This document shows, in pieces, positions 17,570 to 25,264 of a stretch of DNA of 64,000 nucleotides. Position 1 is the first letter of the stretch, and the number at the start of each line of letters is the position of its first letter. Both the position numbers and the translations under genes were made by a program. Source of the stretch: Janthinobacterium sp. Marseille (GTDB lineage Bacteria; Pseudomonadota; Gammaproteobacteria; Burkholderiales; Burkholderiaceae_D); the NCBI RefSeq assembly GCF_000013625.1, contig NC_009659.1, positions 4,046,252 to 4,110,251 of the forward strand, written 5' to 3'. Below the pieces are notes generated by a model. That model was not told the DNA's origin, ran no database searches, and saw only the letters and a list, made by a program, of their open reading frames with translations.

Positions 17570-17696
17570 ACCGCAAAAAACATACTCCCTAAGATGGCTG
17601 CGCTGGGCATTCATTCTGATGTCCGCTTGCAGAAGAAAATTCAGCTACCGCCGGCAATTTTCGATGCGCCGTAGCAACCAACTTAGGAGAAGTAAC

Positions 17697-18899
17697 ATGG
17701 CAAAAGTTTTATGTGTTTTGTACGATGATCCAGTCAACGGTTACCCGAAGACTTATGCACGTGACGATGTAGCGCAACCATCGATCTACCCTGACGGCCA
17801 GACCTTGCCGACACCTAAAGGTATCGACTTCAAACCAGGTACCTTGCTGGGTAGCGTATCCGGTGAGCTGGGCCTGCGTAAATACCTGGAGTCGAATGGC
17901 CATACCCTGGTTGTTACATCCAGCAAAGACGGTGCAGACAGCGTCCTAGACAAAGAATTGCACGATGCAGAGATCATCATCTCGCAACCATTCTGGCCTG
18001 CATACATGACAGCGGAACGCATCGCCAAAGCGAAGAAATTGAAAATGATCGTGACAGCCGGTATCGGTTCCGATCACACCGATCTGGAAGCTGCCAACAA
18101 GCACAACATCACCGTCGCCGAAGTGACCTATTGCAACAGCCACAGCGTTGCTGAACACGTCGTCATGATGATCCTGTCGCAAGTACGTAACTACATCCCT
18201 TCGTACAACCAGGTTATCAACGGTGGCTGGAACATCGCTGATTGCGTTGAACGTTCTTACGATCTCGAAGCAATGAGCGTTGGTACTGTTGCTGCCGGCC
18301 GCATCGGTCTGCGCGTACTGCGTCTGTTGAAACCATTCGACGTCAAACTGCACTACATGGATCGTCACCGCCTGCCGGAAGCCGTAGAAAAAGAACTGAA
18401 CCTGACTTACCACAGCACGCTCGACAGCCTGACCAAAGTGTGTGACGTGGTGACCTTGAACTGCCCGTTGCATCCTGAAACAGAACACATGATCAACGAA
18501 AAAACCTTGAAAAACTTCAAGCGTGGTTCGTACATCATCAACACAGCACGCGGCAAACTGTGCGATCGCGACGCGATTGTTGCAGCATTGAAGAGCGGTC
18601 AACTGGCAGGTTACGCCGGCGACGTCTGGTTCCCGCAACCAGCGCCAAAAGACCATCCATGGCGCACCATGCCGCACCACGGCATGACACCACACATTTC
18701 CGGCACCAGCCTGACGGCACAAACCCGTTACGCAGCAGGTACCCGCGAAATCCTGGAATGCTACTTTGAAGGTCGTCCTATCCGTGACGAATACCTGATT
18801 GTTCAAGGCGGCAAACTGGCCGGCGTCGGCGCTCACTCCTACAGTGACGGTAACGCAACCAAAGGTTCGGAAGAAGCTGCGAAATTTAAAGTAGCGTAA
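17697..18899 (+). CDS. fdh: NAD-dependent formate dehydrogenase, metal-free D-2-hydroxyacid dehydrogenase type
   Basis: This enzyme oxidises formate to CO2 with NAD+ and needs no metal. The 400-residue sequence has the family's N-terminal 'VLCVLYDDPVNGYPKTYARD', the formate-site region 'QPFWPAYMT' and 'TAGIGSDHTDL', the coenzyme motif 'VGTVAAGRIGL', the catalytic-arginine strand 'NTARGKLCDRDAI', and 'PHHGMTPHISGTSLTAQTRYAAG' with the active-site His. These match the Pseudomonas sp. 101/Moraxella type enzymes, whose length is also about 400. I use the ATG at 17697 behind the strong site TTAGGAGAAGTAAC; a longer in-frame reading from 17619 lacks support. It is followed by hairpins and a terminator. 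Confidence 0.96.
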   Translation: MAKVLCVLYDDPVNGYPKTYARDDVAQPSIYPDGQTLPTPKGIDFKPGTLLGSVSGELGLRKYLESNGHTLVVTSSKDGADSVLDKELHDAEIIISQPFWPAYMTAERIAKAKKLKMIVTAGIGSDHTDLEAANKHNITVAEVTYCNSHSVAEHVVMMILSQVRNYIPSYNQVINGGWNIADCVERSYDLEAMSVGTVAAGRIGLRVLRLLKPFDVKLHYMDRHRLPEAVEKELNLTYHSTLDSLTKVCDVVTLNCPLHPETEHMINEKTLKNFKRGSYIINTARGKLCDRDAIVAALKSGQLAGYAGDVWFPQPAPKDHPWRTMPHHGMTPHISGTSLTAQTRYAAGTREILECYFEGRPIRDEYLIVQGGKLAGVGAHSYSDGNATKGSEEAAKFKVA

Positions 18900-18913
18900 T
18901 TCTGAACCGGCAA

Positions 18914-18939
18914 GCCAGCAGATGACCGGATCTGCTGGC
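18914..18939 (+). repeat. Hairpin after fdh
   Basis: Perfect 10-bp inverted repeat GCCAGCAGAT-N6-ATCTGCTGGC, 15 nt after the fdh stop and before the true terminator. Probably a 3' mRNA structure. Confidence 0.5.
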
Positions 18940-18950
18940 TACCCATTACT

Positions 18951-18987
18951 AATGCCGACGTGCAGTCCTGACGTCGGCATTTTTTTA
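18951..18987 (+). terminator. Rho-independent terminator of fdh
   Basis: Stem ATGCCGACGT / ACGTCGGCAT with a 9-nt loop, followed by seven T. Confidence 0.85.
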
Positions 18988-19032
18988 TCGATGCCTTGTC
19001 CTGCATCAGGCATCCATCAAGCAAGGTTTCTC

Positions 19033-19542
19033 ATGTCGAATTTATTCAAGAAGTTTTTTAGCAGCAGTATGGCGCTGCCGCCGCAGCCTACCCTTTCCAA
19101 TGTGCTCCTGTCCGGCCTCGGTGGTTTCTTCGCGATCAGTGTCATCGCATTGGCCGCAGACTATACGCAGGCGCTGTTGATACTAGGCTCCTTCGGCGCG
19201 TCATGCGTGATTGTGTTTGCGTTGCCGGATACGCCATTGGCACAACCGCGTAATGTGATCCTCGGGCATTTCCTGAGCAGCCTGTCGGGCCTGGTCTACC
19301 TGAATGTATTCGGGCCGCATTGGTGGGCTTTGGGTTTGGCGGTGGCAACAGCGATCATTATCATGATGGCTTGTCGTGTCGTGCATCCGCCGGCCGGTTC
19401 AAATCCGGTGATTGTTTTTCTCGCTGCGCCGGGCTGGAGCTTCTTGTTTTTCCCGACCCTGATCGGCGCTTGCATACTGGTGGTTGTTGCGATGATCTAC
19501 AACAATGTCGTACGCAAGAATAAGTATCCGAAATACTGGTAG
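19033..19542 (+). CDS. HPP family integral membrane protein
   Basis: The 169-residue protein has four predicted membrane helices and the family motifs 'GSFGASCVIVFALPDTPLAQPRNVILGH' and 'HPPAGSNPVIVFL', the second of which gives the family its name. HPP proteins are linked to nitrite transport in plants and cyanobacteria; in bacteria the role is mostly undefined. The ATG at 19033 begins the conserved part; the frame extends upstream into the fdh terminator. It is expected to be transcribed from its own promoter. Confidence 0.85.
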   Translation: MSNLFKKFFSSSMALPPQPTLSNVLLSGLGGFFAISVIALAADYTQALLILGSFGASCVIVFALPDTPLAQPRNVILGHFLSSLSGLVYLNVFGPHWWALGLAVATAIIIMMACRVVHPPAGSNPVIVFLAAPGWSFLFFPTLIGACILVVVAMIYNNVVRKNKYPKYW

Positions 19543-19629
19543 AAGAACGCCGGCCTGTTATCGCAAGTTGCGGTAGCAGATCGGCTGGCCTACGCGGGGG
19601 TGTGGTGTGGAGGTGAGTATTGCCGGTGC

Positions 19630-19908
19630 TTACATCGCGAAGCGTTCACCCAACTGGCTCAATGACTGCATCAGTTGTTCGCTGGTCTTGGATGTGGCTT
19701 CATCAATCGCCACCTTGACGATGCGCAAGGTGCGTTGCTCCGCTTCGAAAGCCGAAGTCTCGCATCCTTCAATCACGCCTTCTATCGGTTGCAGGTTTTC
19801 TTTATGCCAGACGCGATAGGTGCCGCCCCATTCCCCGAATGAGAAACCCCATGTTTGTTCGGTTGCCGTTACCGAGATAACGTACCCTTTGTATTCAAGC
19901 AAAGCCAC
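19630..19908 (-). CDS. Hypothetical protein, 92 residues
   Basis: No family recognised. The protein looks soluble: an N-terminal beta-rich half ('LEYKGYVISVTATEQTWGFSFGEWGGTYRVW') and a C-terminal helical half ('AEQRTLRIVKVAIDEATSKTSEQLMQSLSQLGERF'). The GTG start (19906-19908) has the ribosome binding site AGGAC. A ModE-type box lies 180 nt upstream (20089-20113) with no other gene between, so it may belong to the molybdate regulon. Confidence 0.65.
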   Translation of the reverse strand: MALLEYKGYVISVTATEQTWGFSFGEWGGTYRVWHKENLQPIEGVIEGCETSAFEAEQRTLRIVKVAIDEATSKTSEQLMQSLSQLGERFAM

Positions 19909-20252
19909 GATATTTGTCCTGTTAAAAATGTAACTGGATATGCCGGCTTGTCGACTCGTTCATTGCATCTTCAGATGCAATGGTCGGAAACCAAAGGCAA
20001 TAACGGGGTCGGTTATTTGCGTGGAAAATTGTGCCGGGAGGGTATGTATTTTGCAGAGCGGGCAAAACCGATTTCGTTATGCTCACAAGGATATAGCGTT
20101 AACATACATAACGCAAGTATTTACCAGCCTTCCCTTGTGACGCATCAATGAAGATTAGCCGAAATGTCGCAAGCATGCAGCAGCTTTATTGCTAAGCAAA
20201 ATGAGCAAGCGGATAGGAAGACGCTATCGGCAAATGATTGTCGCAGAGTCCC
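19909..20252. other. Intergenic stretch of 344 nt
   Basis: Between the start of the 92-residue gene and the end of the ModE-like gene. Apart from the ModE-type box at 20089-20113, which also contains the palindrome GCGTTA-N7-TAACGC, I see no gene or RNA structure I can support. Confidence 0.5.
20089..20113. promoter_or_regulatory. ModE-type operator upstream of the 92-residue gene
   Basis: Pattern GGATAT-N13-ATAACG, one base off the copies at 16427 and 30106 and with the same spacing and AC before ATAACG. It also includes GCGTTA-N7-TAACGC. Distance to the nearest start (19908) is larger than for the other copies, so its role is less sure. Confidence 0.4.
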
Positions 20253-20669
20253 TTATTTCGATGGGGTTTTTGTGGCCTTGCCTTTGGCGGCCGGAGGCGG
20301 TGTGGTGGACAGCAATTTGCTAAAGACAGCAAAGTCGCTGCTGATGGCTTTGGATGCCTTGCGCTCCATCGCGCGGTAACGTTCGACTACCCCGCGCCCG
20401 AAGTCGGTAACCTGGGCGCCGCCGCCACCGCTGCCGCCGGTACTGGTTACCACCAATGGTTCGATGAATGAAGCATTGGTGGTTTCCACCAGGGTCCATG
20501 CACGGCGGTAAGACATATTCATTTCCCTGCCGGCGGCCGAGATCGAGCCGGTGCGTTCGATTGCATCTATCAGGTCGGCACGACCCGGTCCCATCGCGGT
20601 CAGTTCGCCCATCAATACACGTACACGTGGTTGCGGGGCGTTGGATTTCTTAGTCTGGCTTTTAGGCAT
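20253..20669 (-). CDS. Single-domain ModE-like winged-helix regulator
   Basis: The 138-residue protein consists of the ModE N-terminal DNA-binding domain alone: 'RADLIDAIERTGSISAAGREMNMSYRRAWTLVETTN' and the wing 'STGGSGGGGAQVTDFGRGVVERYR'. It ends in a basic, Pro/Ala/Lys-rich tail and has no mop/TOBE ligand domain. Such short ModE paralogues (LysR-type HTH, MopB-like) occur in many betaproteobacteria. Without the molybdate domain it cannot sense molybdate in the known way; it may work with full ModE or respond by another route. Confidence 0.85.
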   Translation of the reverse strand: MPKSQTKKSNAPQPRVRVLMGELTAMGPGRADLIDAIERTGSISAAGREMNMSYRRAWTLVETTNASFIEPLVVTSTGGSGGGGAQVTDFGRGVVERYRAMERKASKAISSDFAVFSKLLSTTPPPAAKGKATKTPSK

Positions 20670-20745
20670 GGCTTGGACTCTTTACGGGATGCCCGTATTT
20701 TCGCCCAGATTCGCCTGAAATTGCAGTTCTTTATCGATGTGTCGC

Positions 20746-21519
20746 TTAAGGGCGGAGCAAGCGTGCGACATCTTGTGCCGCCTCACGCAGGATCGGCAAA
20801 ATTTCGTTCACGCGTGTTGCCGTCATGCGGGCCAAGGTGGTGGCGACCGTGATCGCTGCGACGGCGGTACCGGCGGCATTCCGGATCGGCAAGCCAAGTG
20901 CACTTACACCTGGTACCGCATGGTTGGAAATCCATGCATAGCCCAGTTCATGTGTGCGGTTGTAATGGTCGATCACATCATTGATATCGAGGTTTTCATA
21001 GACGCTTAAGCGTGGTTCGACTTCGCGCAATATCTGCTCCGCTTCCGCCTTCGGCAGGCAACTCAACAAGGCAAGACCACCGGCACTGACGCCCAGCGGT
21101 TGCCGGCTGCCGACAGGAACCACCGGGGTTTGGATCGGATAGTTGCCTTGGATGCGGCTCAGGCAGATAGCGTCATTGCCGCTGCGCACAAACAGGAAAG
21201 AAGTATCGCCGGTGCTTTGCGCGAGGCGCTCCAGCACGGGGGCGCAGATATCGCGCAAATTGAATTGATGGGTTGCCGCCAGTCCCAGTTCAAACATGAC
21301 CGGTCCCAGCGTATAGCGTTTGGAGCCGGACAGTTGCACCAGCATGCCTTCGGCGACCAGTGCTTTCAACATCCGGTGCGCGGTCGGATGTTCGAGCTCC
21401 ATTTCGCGTGCGAGATCGACCAGACGCATGCCGCCGGGCGTATGCCTGGCGATGTGCTTCATCGCCCGGATTGCGCGGGAAATCGATTGGGATCCTTCTC
21501 GTTTCAACACGTCCGGCAT
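20746..21519 (-). CDS. IclR family transcriptional regulator
   Basis: The 257-residue protein has the IclR winged helix (about residues 14-70: 'MKHIARHTPGGMRLVDLAREMELEHPTAHRMLKALVAEGML') and the GAF-like effector domain with 'PVVPVGSRQPLGVSAGGLALLS' and a C-terminal 'ALGLPIRNAAGTAVAAITVA'. I choose the ATG at 21517-21519; the GTG at 21531 lies inside the operator 21527-21540. It is divergent from the deacetylase-asparaginase-MFS genes and probably represses both directions until a substrate appears. Confidence 0.9.
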   Translation of the reverse strand: MPDVLKREGSQSISRAIRAMKHIARHTPGGMRLVDLAREMELEHPTAHRMLKALVAEGMLVQLSGSKRYTLGPVMFELGLAATHQFNLRDICAPVLERLAQSTGDTSFLFVRSGNDAICLSRIQGNYPIQTPVVPVGSRQPLGVSAGGLALLSCLPKAEAEQILREVEPRLSVYENLDINDVIDHYNRTHELGYAWISNHAVPGVSALGLPIRNAAGTAVAAITVATTLARMTATRVNEILPILREAAQDVARLLRP

Positions 21520-21526
21520 ATAAAAG

Positions 21527-21540
21527 TCCACATATAGGAA
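21527..21540. promoter_or_regulatory. Putative IclR operator, regulator side
   Basis: On the minus strand it reads TTCCTATATGTGGA, a 14-bp match in layout (TTCC-N6-TGGA) to the site at 21623. It lies directly before the regulator start, suiting autorepression. Confidence 0.45.
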
Positions 21541-21622
21541 TAAAAGAGATTGGTCTTGACCCGCTTATCCGCAAAAAATAGCATCGTTCGCAGAGTAATG
21601 GAACAGCTTAAATCCATATTTA

Positions 21623-21636
21623 TTCCACATAGTGGA
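21623..21636. promoter_or_regulatory. Putative IclR operator, structural-gene side
   Basis: TTCCACATAGTGGA, an inverted repeat flanked by TTTA / TAAAT, 55 nt before the deacetylase start. Same TTCC-N6-TGGA plan as the site next to the regulator. Confidence 0.5.
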
Positions 21637-21689
21637 TAAATAATCCGATCCAGCAAACATGGCAATTCACCAGTCTTTCAGGAGCAAGC

Positions 21690-22577
21690 ATGATGCAAAG
21701 TAAAACGTCGCCAACTTCACGCGAGCGGGTACCGTACGAAGCAATCGGCCAGCGCCGGCCTTTCGTCCTGCCTGGTAATGCACGCGTTGCGGTATGGACC
21801 ATCGTCAACCTGGAAAACTGGTTGCCCGAAAATGCGATGCCGCGCACGGTCTTGCCGCCACCTATGGGGCAAGCCTTATTGCCGGACGTTCCCAACTGGT
21901 GTTGGCATGAGTACGGCATGCGGGTTGGTTACTGGCGCATCCTGCAGACTCTGCAGGAGCGGAATATCAAAGCGACGCTGGCATTGAACGGCTCGGTTTG
22001 CACTGAATATGCCGCGGCCTGCGAAGCCGCGCTCAAGGCAGGCTGGGAATTCATGGGCCATGGCCTGGTGCAAAAACCCATGCACAGGGTCGAGGACCAA
22101 CTTGCAGAGATACGGCAAACCATGGAAGCGATTCGCCAGTTCACCGGCAAGGCGCCGCGTGGCTGGGAAAGCCCGGGCCTTACCGAAACAGCGGAAACGG
22201 CAGACTTGCTGGCCGAAGCCGGCATTGAGTATGTGGCGGACTGGGTGCTCGATGACCAGCCGGTGCCGATTCGTACACGTAGCGGCAGCCTGGTATCGGT
22301 GCCCTACACGGTGGAGATCAACGACGTCGTGATGTCGGCCATCCAGCAGCAACCATCGGATGAAATCCTGCGCCGCGGCCGCGACCAGTTTGACCAGCTC
22401 TACAAGGAAGGCGCGACCATTCCGCGCGTCATGGCGATCTCGGTACATCCTTACCTGACCGGCGCACCACACCGCATCCGCTATCTGGCTGAGCTATATG
22501 ACCACATCCGTAGCCATGACGGTGTGCTGATGTGTACCGGTGAAGAAATTCTCGATATCTATAAAAACCAGGCCTGA
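21690..22577 (+). CDS. Polysaccharide deacetylase family hydrolase (NodB-like fold)
   Basis: The 295-residue protein belongs to the polysaccharide deacetylase/PuuE group: 'RVAVWTIVNLENW', 'LQERNIKATLALNGSVC', the metal-site 'WEFMGHGLVQKPMH' and 'RGWESPGLTETAETADLLAEAGIEYVADWVLDDQP', and a final 'VMAISVHPYLTGAPHRIRYL'. Members of this cytoplasmic subgroup hydrolyse small amide or cyclic amide substrates (allantoinase PuuE is one) rather than sugar polymers. There is no signal peptide. It starts an IclR-controlled operon with asparaginase and an MFS transporter, suggesting degradation of an amide-containing compound. The exact substrate is unknown. Confidence 0.8.
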   Translation: MMQSKTSPTSRERVPYEAIGQRRPFVLPGNARVAVWTIVNLENWLPENAMPRTVLPPPMGQALLPDVPNWCWHEYGMRVGYWRILQTLQERNIKATLALNGSVCTEYAAACEAALKAGWEFMGHGLVQKPMHRVEDQLAEIRQTMEAIRQFTGKAPRGWESPGLTETAETADLLAEAGIEYVADWVLDDQPVPIRTRSGSLVSVPYTVEINDVVMSAIQQQPSDEILRRGRDQFDQLYKEGATIPRVMAISVHPYLTGAPHRIRYLAELYDHIRSHDGVLMCTGEEILDIYKNQA

Positions 22578-22632
22578 GTGTTGATCCGGCTTTTATCCAT
22601 TGCAAATACATCACAGGCTAGTGCCCAAGATC

Positions 22633-23643
22633 ATGAATAAAGCGCGCGTTTTCCTGGTGTCGACCGGCGGCACCATTACCATGACGTCGAATGCCGGCAG
22701 CGGTATTGCCCCTACCTTATCCGGTGAAGACCTGGTACGTGCCGTGCCGCAGTTGGCGCAGGCGGCGGAACTGGAAGTGCATTCCTTTTCGATGAAGCCA
22801 GGTGCTTCACTGACACTGCAGGATCTGGTCGATATCGCGGCCTTGCTGGATCAAAAGCTGGCGAGCGGATTTGCCGGTGCGGTAGTGGTGCAAGGCACCG
22901 ATACGATAGAAGAGACAGCATTTGTGCTCGACCTGTTGGTACAGTCGGAACGACCGGTGATTGTGACCGGTGCAATGCGCGGTGCCACCGCCGCCGGTGC
23001 CGACGGCCCGGCCAATTTACTGGCCGCAGTGACGGTCGCCGCCGCGCCGGAAGCGGCGGGCTTGGGCAGCCTGGTGGTATTGAATGATGAAGTTCATGCC
23101 GCGCGCTTCGTGCAAAAAATGCATACCGCTTCCACCGCGGCATTTGCCTCGCCTGGCTTTGCCCCTTTGGGCCGCGTGGTGGAAGGCGCTTTCGAGCGTT
23201 ACGCGACTTTGCCACGCACACCCCCGCTGCAACGTCCGTCTGCGTCGGATGATGTTGCGGTTGCCTTGATCAAGATTCCATTGGGAGATGACGGCCGCCT
23301 CTTCAAGGTATTGCCCGAGCTCGGTTATCGCGGTGCCGTGATTGAAGCGATGGGTGCCGGGCATTTGCCGGCCGGCCTGGCGGAAAAATTAGGTGTGCTG
23401 GCGAATGCGATGCCGGTGGTATTGGCAACGCGTGTTGCATCCGGCCCGGTCTTCACCCACACCTATGGCTTCCCCGGATCGGAAATGGATTTGCTGGCGC
23501 GCGGTGCCATTGCCGGTGGCAGCATCAGCAGCGTTAAAGCTTGTCATTTACTGCGCCTGCTGTTGGCGCAAGGCTTGAGCGGTAGTGCACTACGTGTCGC
23601 ATACGCGGAACGCAGTAACAGCCGCCGGACCGCGAATGTTTAG
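22633..23643 (+). CDS. L-asparaginase family amidohydrolase
   Basis: The 336-residue protein has both active-site signatures of the asparaginase/glutaminase family: 'VFLVSTGGTITM' (first catalytic Thr) and 'VVVQGTDTIEETAFVLDLL' (second Thr-Asp), plus 'VTGAMRGATAAGADGPANL'. It lacks a signal peptide, so it is probably cytoplasmic. The ATG at 22633 fits the conserved start; the frame extends 11 residues from a TTG upstream. Located between the deacetylase-like enzyme and the transporter, it may act on the amide released by the first enzyme rather than on asparagine itself. Confidence 0.85.
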   Translation: MNKARVFLVSTGGTITMTSNAGSGIAPTLSGEDLVRAVPQLAQAAELEVHSFSMKPGASLTLQDLVDIAALLDQKLASGFAGAVVVQGTDTIEETAFVLDLLVQSERPVIVTGAMRGATAAGADGPANLLAAVTVAAAPEAAGLGSLVVLNDEVHAARFVQKMHTASTAAFASPGFAPLGRVVEGAFERYATLPRTPPLQRPSASDDVAVALIKIPLGDDGRLFKVLPELGYRGAVIEAMGAGHLPAGLAEKLGVLANAMPVVLATRVASGPVFTHTYGFPGSEMDLLARGAIAGGSISSVKACHLLRLLLAQGLSGSALRVAYAERSNSRRTANV

Positions 23644-23696
23644 AAGCGCAGCATCGTCCATAAAAAATGGAACAGAAATCTAGGGAGGAATTCGAT

Positions 23697-24905
23697 ATGG
23701 AAAAGAATAAAACCGCACTATGGATGTTTGTCGTCCTGCTTTTTTCGTATGTCATCAATGCAATGGATCGCCAACTGTTTTCGGTACTGGCATCCGATGT
23801 ACGGGTGGCACTTGACCTGTCGGTACCGCAAGTGGGATTGGCGTCGACGGTCTTTACACTGGGCATGGGTGTCGCAGGTATTCCTACCGGTTACCTGCTG
23901 AGCCGGATGTCGCGCAAGAACGTGGTGCTGGTCGGTTTAATCATCTTTTCTGTCGCGACTTATCTGACGGCCTTGTCCACTGGCATGCCGGATCTCTTGT
24001 TCTATCGCTTCGTTTCCGGTCTCGGCGAAGCCATGCAATTGACGGCATTGCTGGCGATAGGAACCACCTACTTCTTTAACCATCGTGCGGTAGCAGCCAG
24101 TTCGCTGAACTTCACTTTTGGTATCGGTGCCATCATTGGGCCTAACCTCGGTGCAGCAATCCTGAACTCAACACATTGGCAAATGCCCTTCATGGTATTT
24201 GGCGCATCCGGCGCGCTTGCCCTAGTGCTTATCCTGATCTTTGTGAAGCCGTGGTTTACAGAAATCAAATCGGTTAAACAGGACGGTGCGGCAGAAGCAG
24301 CTGATGCAAATGCGGCTGACAGCGTGTGGTCACGCGTGCCGCTCACGCTGGCCCTGGCGACAGTATTTGCCGGCCTGGCGATTTATGGTTACCTGGGTTT
24401 GTATCCAACCTACTTGCGTGAGGCATTGGGCTTCACACCGAAGCAGGCCGGCTTTGCCGTCAGCTTCTATGGCCTTGGCGCGCTGCTCTCGTTGCTGGGC
24501 GGCTGGCTCGGTGATCGTTATAACTACCGTAAGCTCTTGTTCTTTTCCTTGGTGTTATCGGCGATTGCGGGTGGCTTGTTGTTCTCCGGCCTGGATAAAT
24601 CGCTGACCTTGCATGTAATTTTCTCCTTTGTGTTTGGCGGTGCTATCAGCGGCATGGTGTATGCGAATTTGTCGGCGGGCATCATCAAGTCCGTCAAACG
24701 CGTGAATGCTTCGTACGCATCCGGTCTGTTCGTTGCCAGCCTGTACATCCCGGCAGCATTTGCCGGTTATTTGCTCGGACAATTGAAAGAATCAGTCGGA
24801 TGGTCGATGGCGGGTATCTTGCAGGTATCCGGCTGCGCCCTGGTCGCTGCGGTGCTATCGATATTGGCGGGCGCTGGAGGAAAACAGCAGGCGTTGAAAA
24901 ACTAA
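23697..24905 (+). CDS. MFS transporter
   Basis: The 402-residue protein has about 12 membrane helices and the MFS opening 'VINAMDRQLFSVLASDVR', with the loop 2-3 motif region 'GYLLSRMSRKNVVLVG' and the matching loop 8-9 segment 'GGWLGDRYNYRKLLF'. The start is the ATG at 23697 behind the strong site AGGGAGGAATTCGAT. It is the last gene of the IclR-controlled cluster and is followed by a terminator, so it probably imports the substrate of the two hydrolases. Related to the anion:cation symporter or sugar-acid branch, but the substrate is not readable. Confidence 0.85.
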   Translation: MEKNKTALWMFVVLLFSYVINAMDRQLFSVLASDVRVALDLSVPQVGLASTVFTLGMGVAGIPTGYLLSRMSRKNVVLVGLIIFSVATYLTALSTGMPDLLFYRFVSGLGEAMQLTALLAIGTTYFFNHRAVAASSLNFTFGIGAIIGPNLGAAILNSTHWQMPFMVFGASGALALVLILIFVKPWFTEIKSVKQDGAAEAADANAADSVWSRVPLTLALATVFAGLAIYGYLGLYPTYLREALGFTPKQAGFAVSFYGLGALLSLLGGWLGDRYNYRKLLFFSLVLSAIAGGLLFSGLDKSLTLHVIFSFVFGGAISGMVYANLSAGIIKSVKRVNASYASGLFVASLYIPAAFAGYLLGQLKESVGWSMAGILQVSGCALVAAVLSILAGAGGKQQALKN

Positions 24906-24926
24906 AGTACGTCGTAAAGTAGAAAT

Positions 24927-24963
24927 AAAAAAGCGCGTCCTGAACAATAAGGCGCGCTTTTTC
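24927..24963. terminator. Rho-independent terminator, probably bidirectional
   Basis: Stem AAAAAGCGCG / CGCGCTTTTT, 15-nt loop, between the MFS gene and the convergent small gene. Confidence 0.8.
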
Positions 24964-24982
24964 TTTGGTGTGGCCGAGTACT

Positions 24983-25180
24983 TCAGGCCAATGCTTCCTT
25001 GGCAGCTTCTTCCGGCGTCAAGCCATCATAGAACAGGTCGGTGAACCATTCGATCTGTTCTTCAATATGGTCTTGTGCTTCTGCGACGGTGGCACCGCCG
25101 GCAACCAGGAAGCCTTCAACTTCTATGCACCAGTTAATCAGTGCGAGTGTTTCCGGATCCAGTTCTTCTTTCTTGGCCAT
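24983..25180 (-). CDS. Hypothetical acidic small protein
   Basis: A 65-residue acidic soluble protein starting MAKKEELDPETLALINWCIEVEG, with 'GATVAEAQDHIEEQIEWFTDLFYDGLTPEEAAKEAL'. The ATG at 25180 has GGAAGAC at the correct distance, so it is preferred over the ATG at 25195. No function recognised. It lies between two convergent-type transcription units. Confidence 0.65.
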   Translation of the reverse strand: MAKKEELDPETLALINWCIEVEGFLVAGGATVAEAQDHIEEQIEWFTDLFYDGLTPEEAAKEALA

Positions 25181-25264
25181 GATCTTGTCTTCCATTTATT
25201 CGGTGATGCTGACAGTGTCACATGGCAGCGCGGATAGTGGAAGCAGGATTTTTATAGCAAGGGC

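Noticed and set aside
17619..17696. N-terminal extension of the formate dehydrogenase
   Set aside because: No family support, and a strong ribosome binding site precedes the ATG at 17697.
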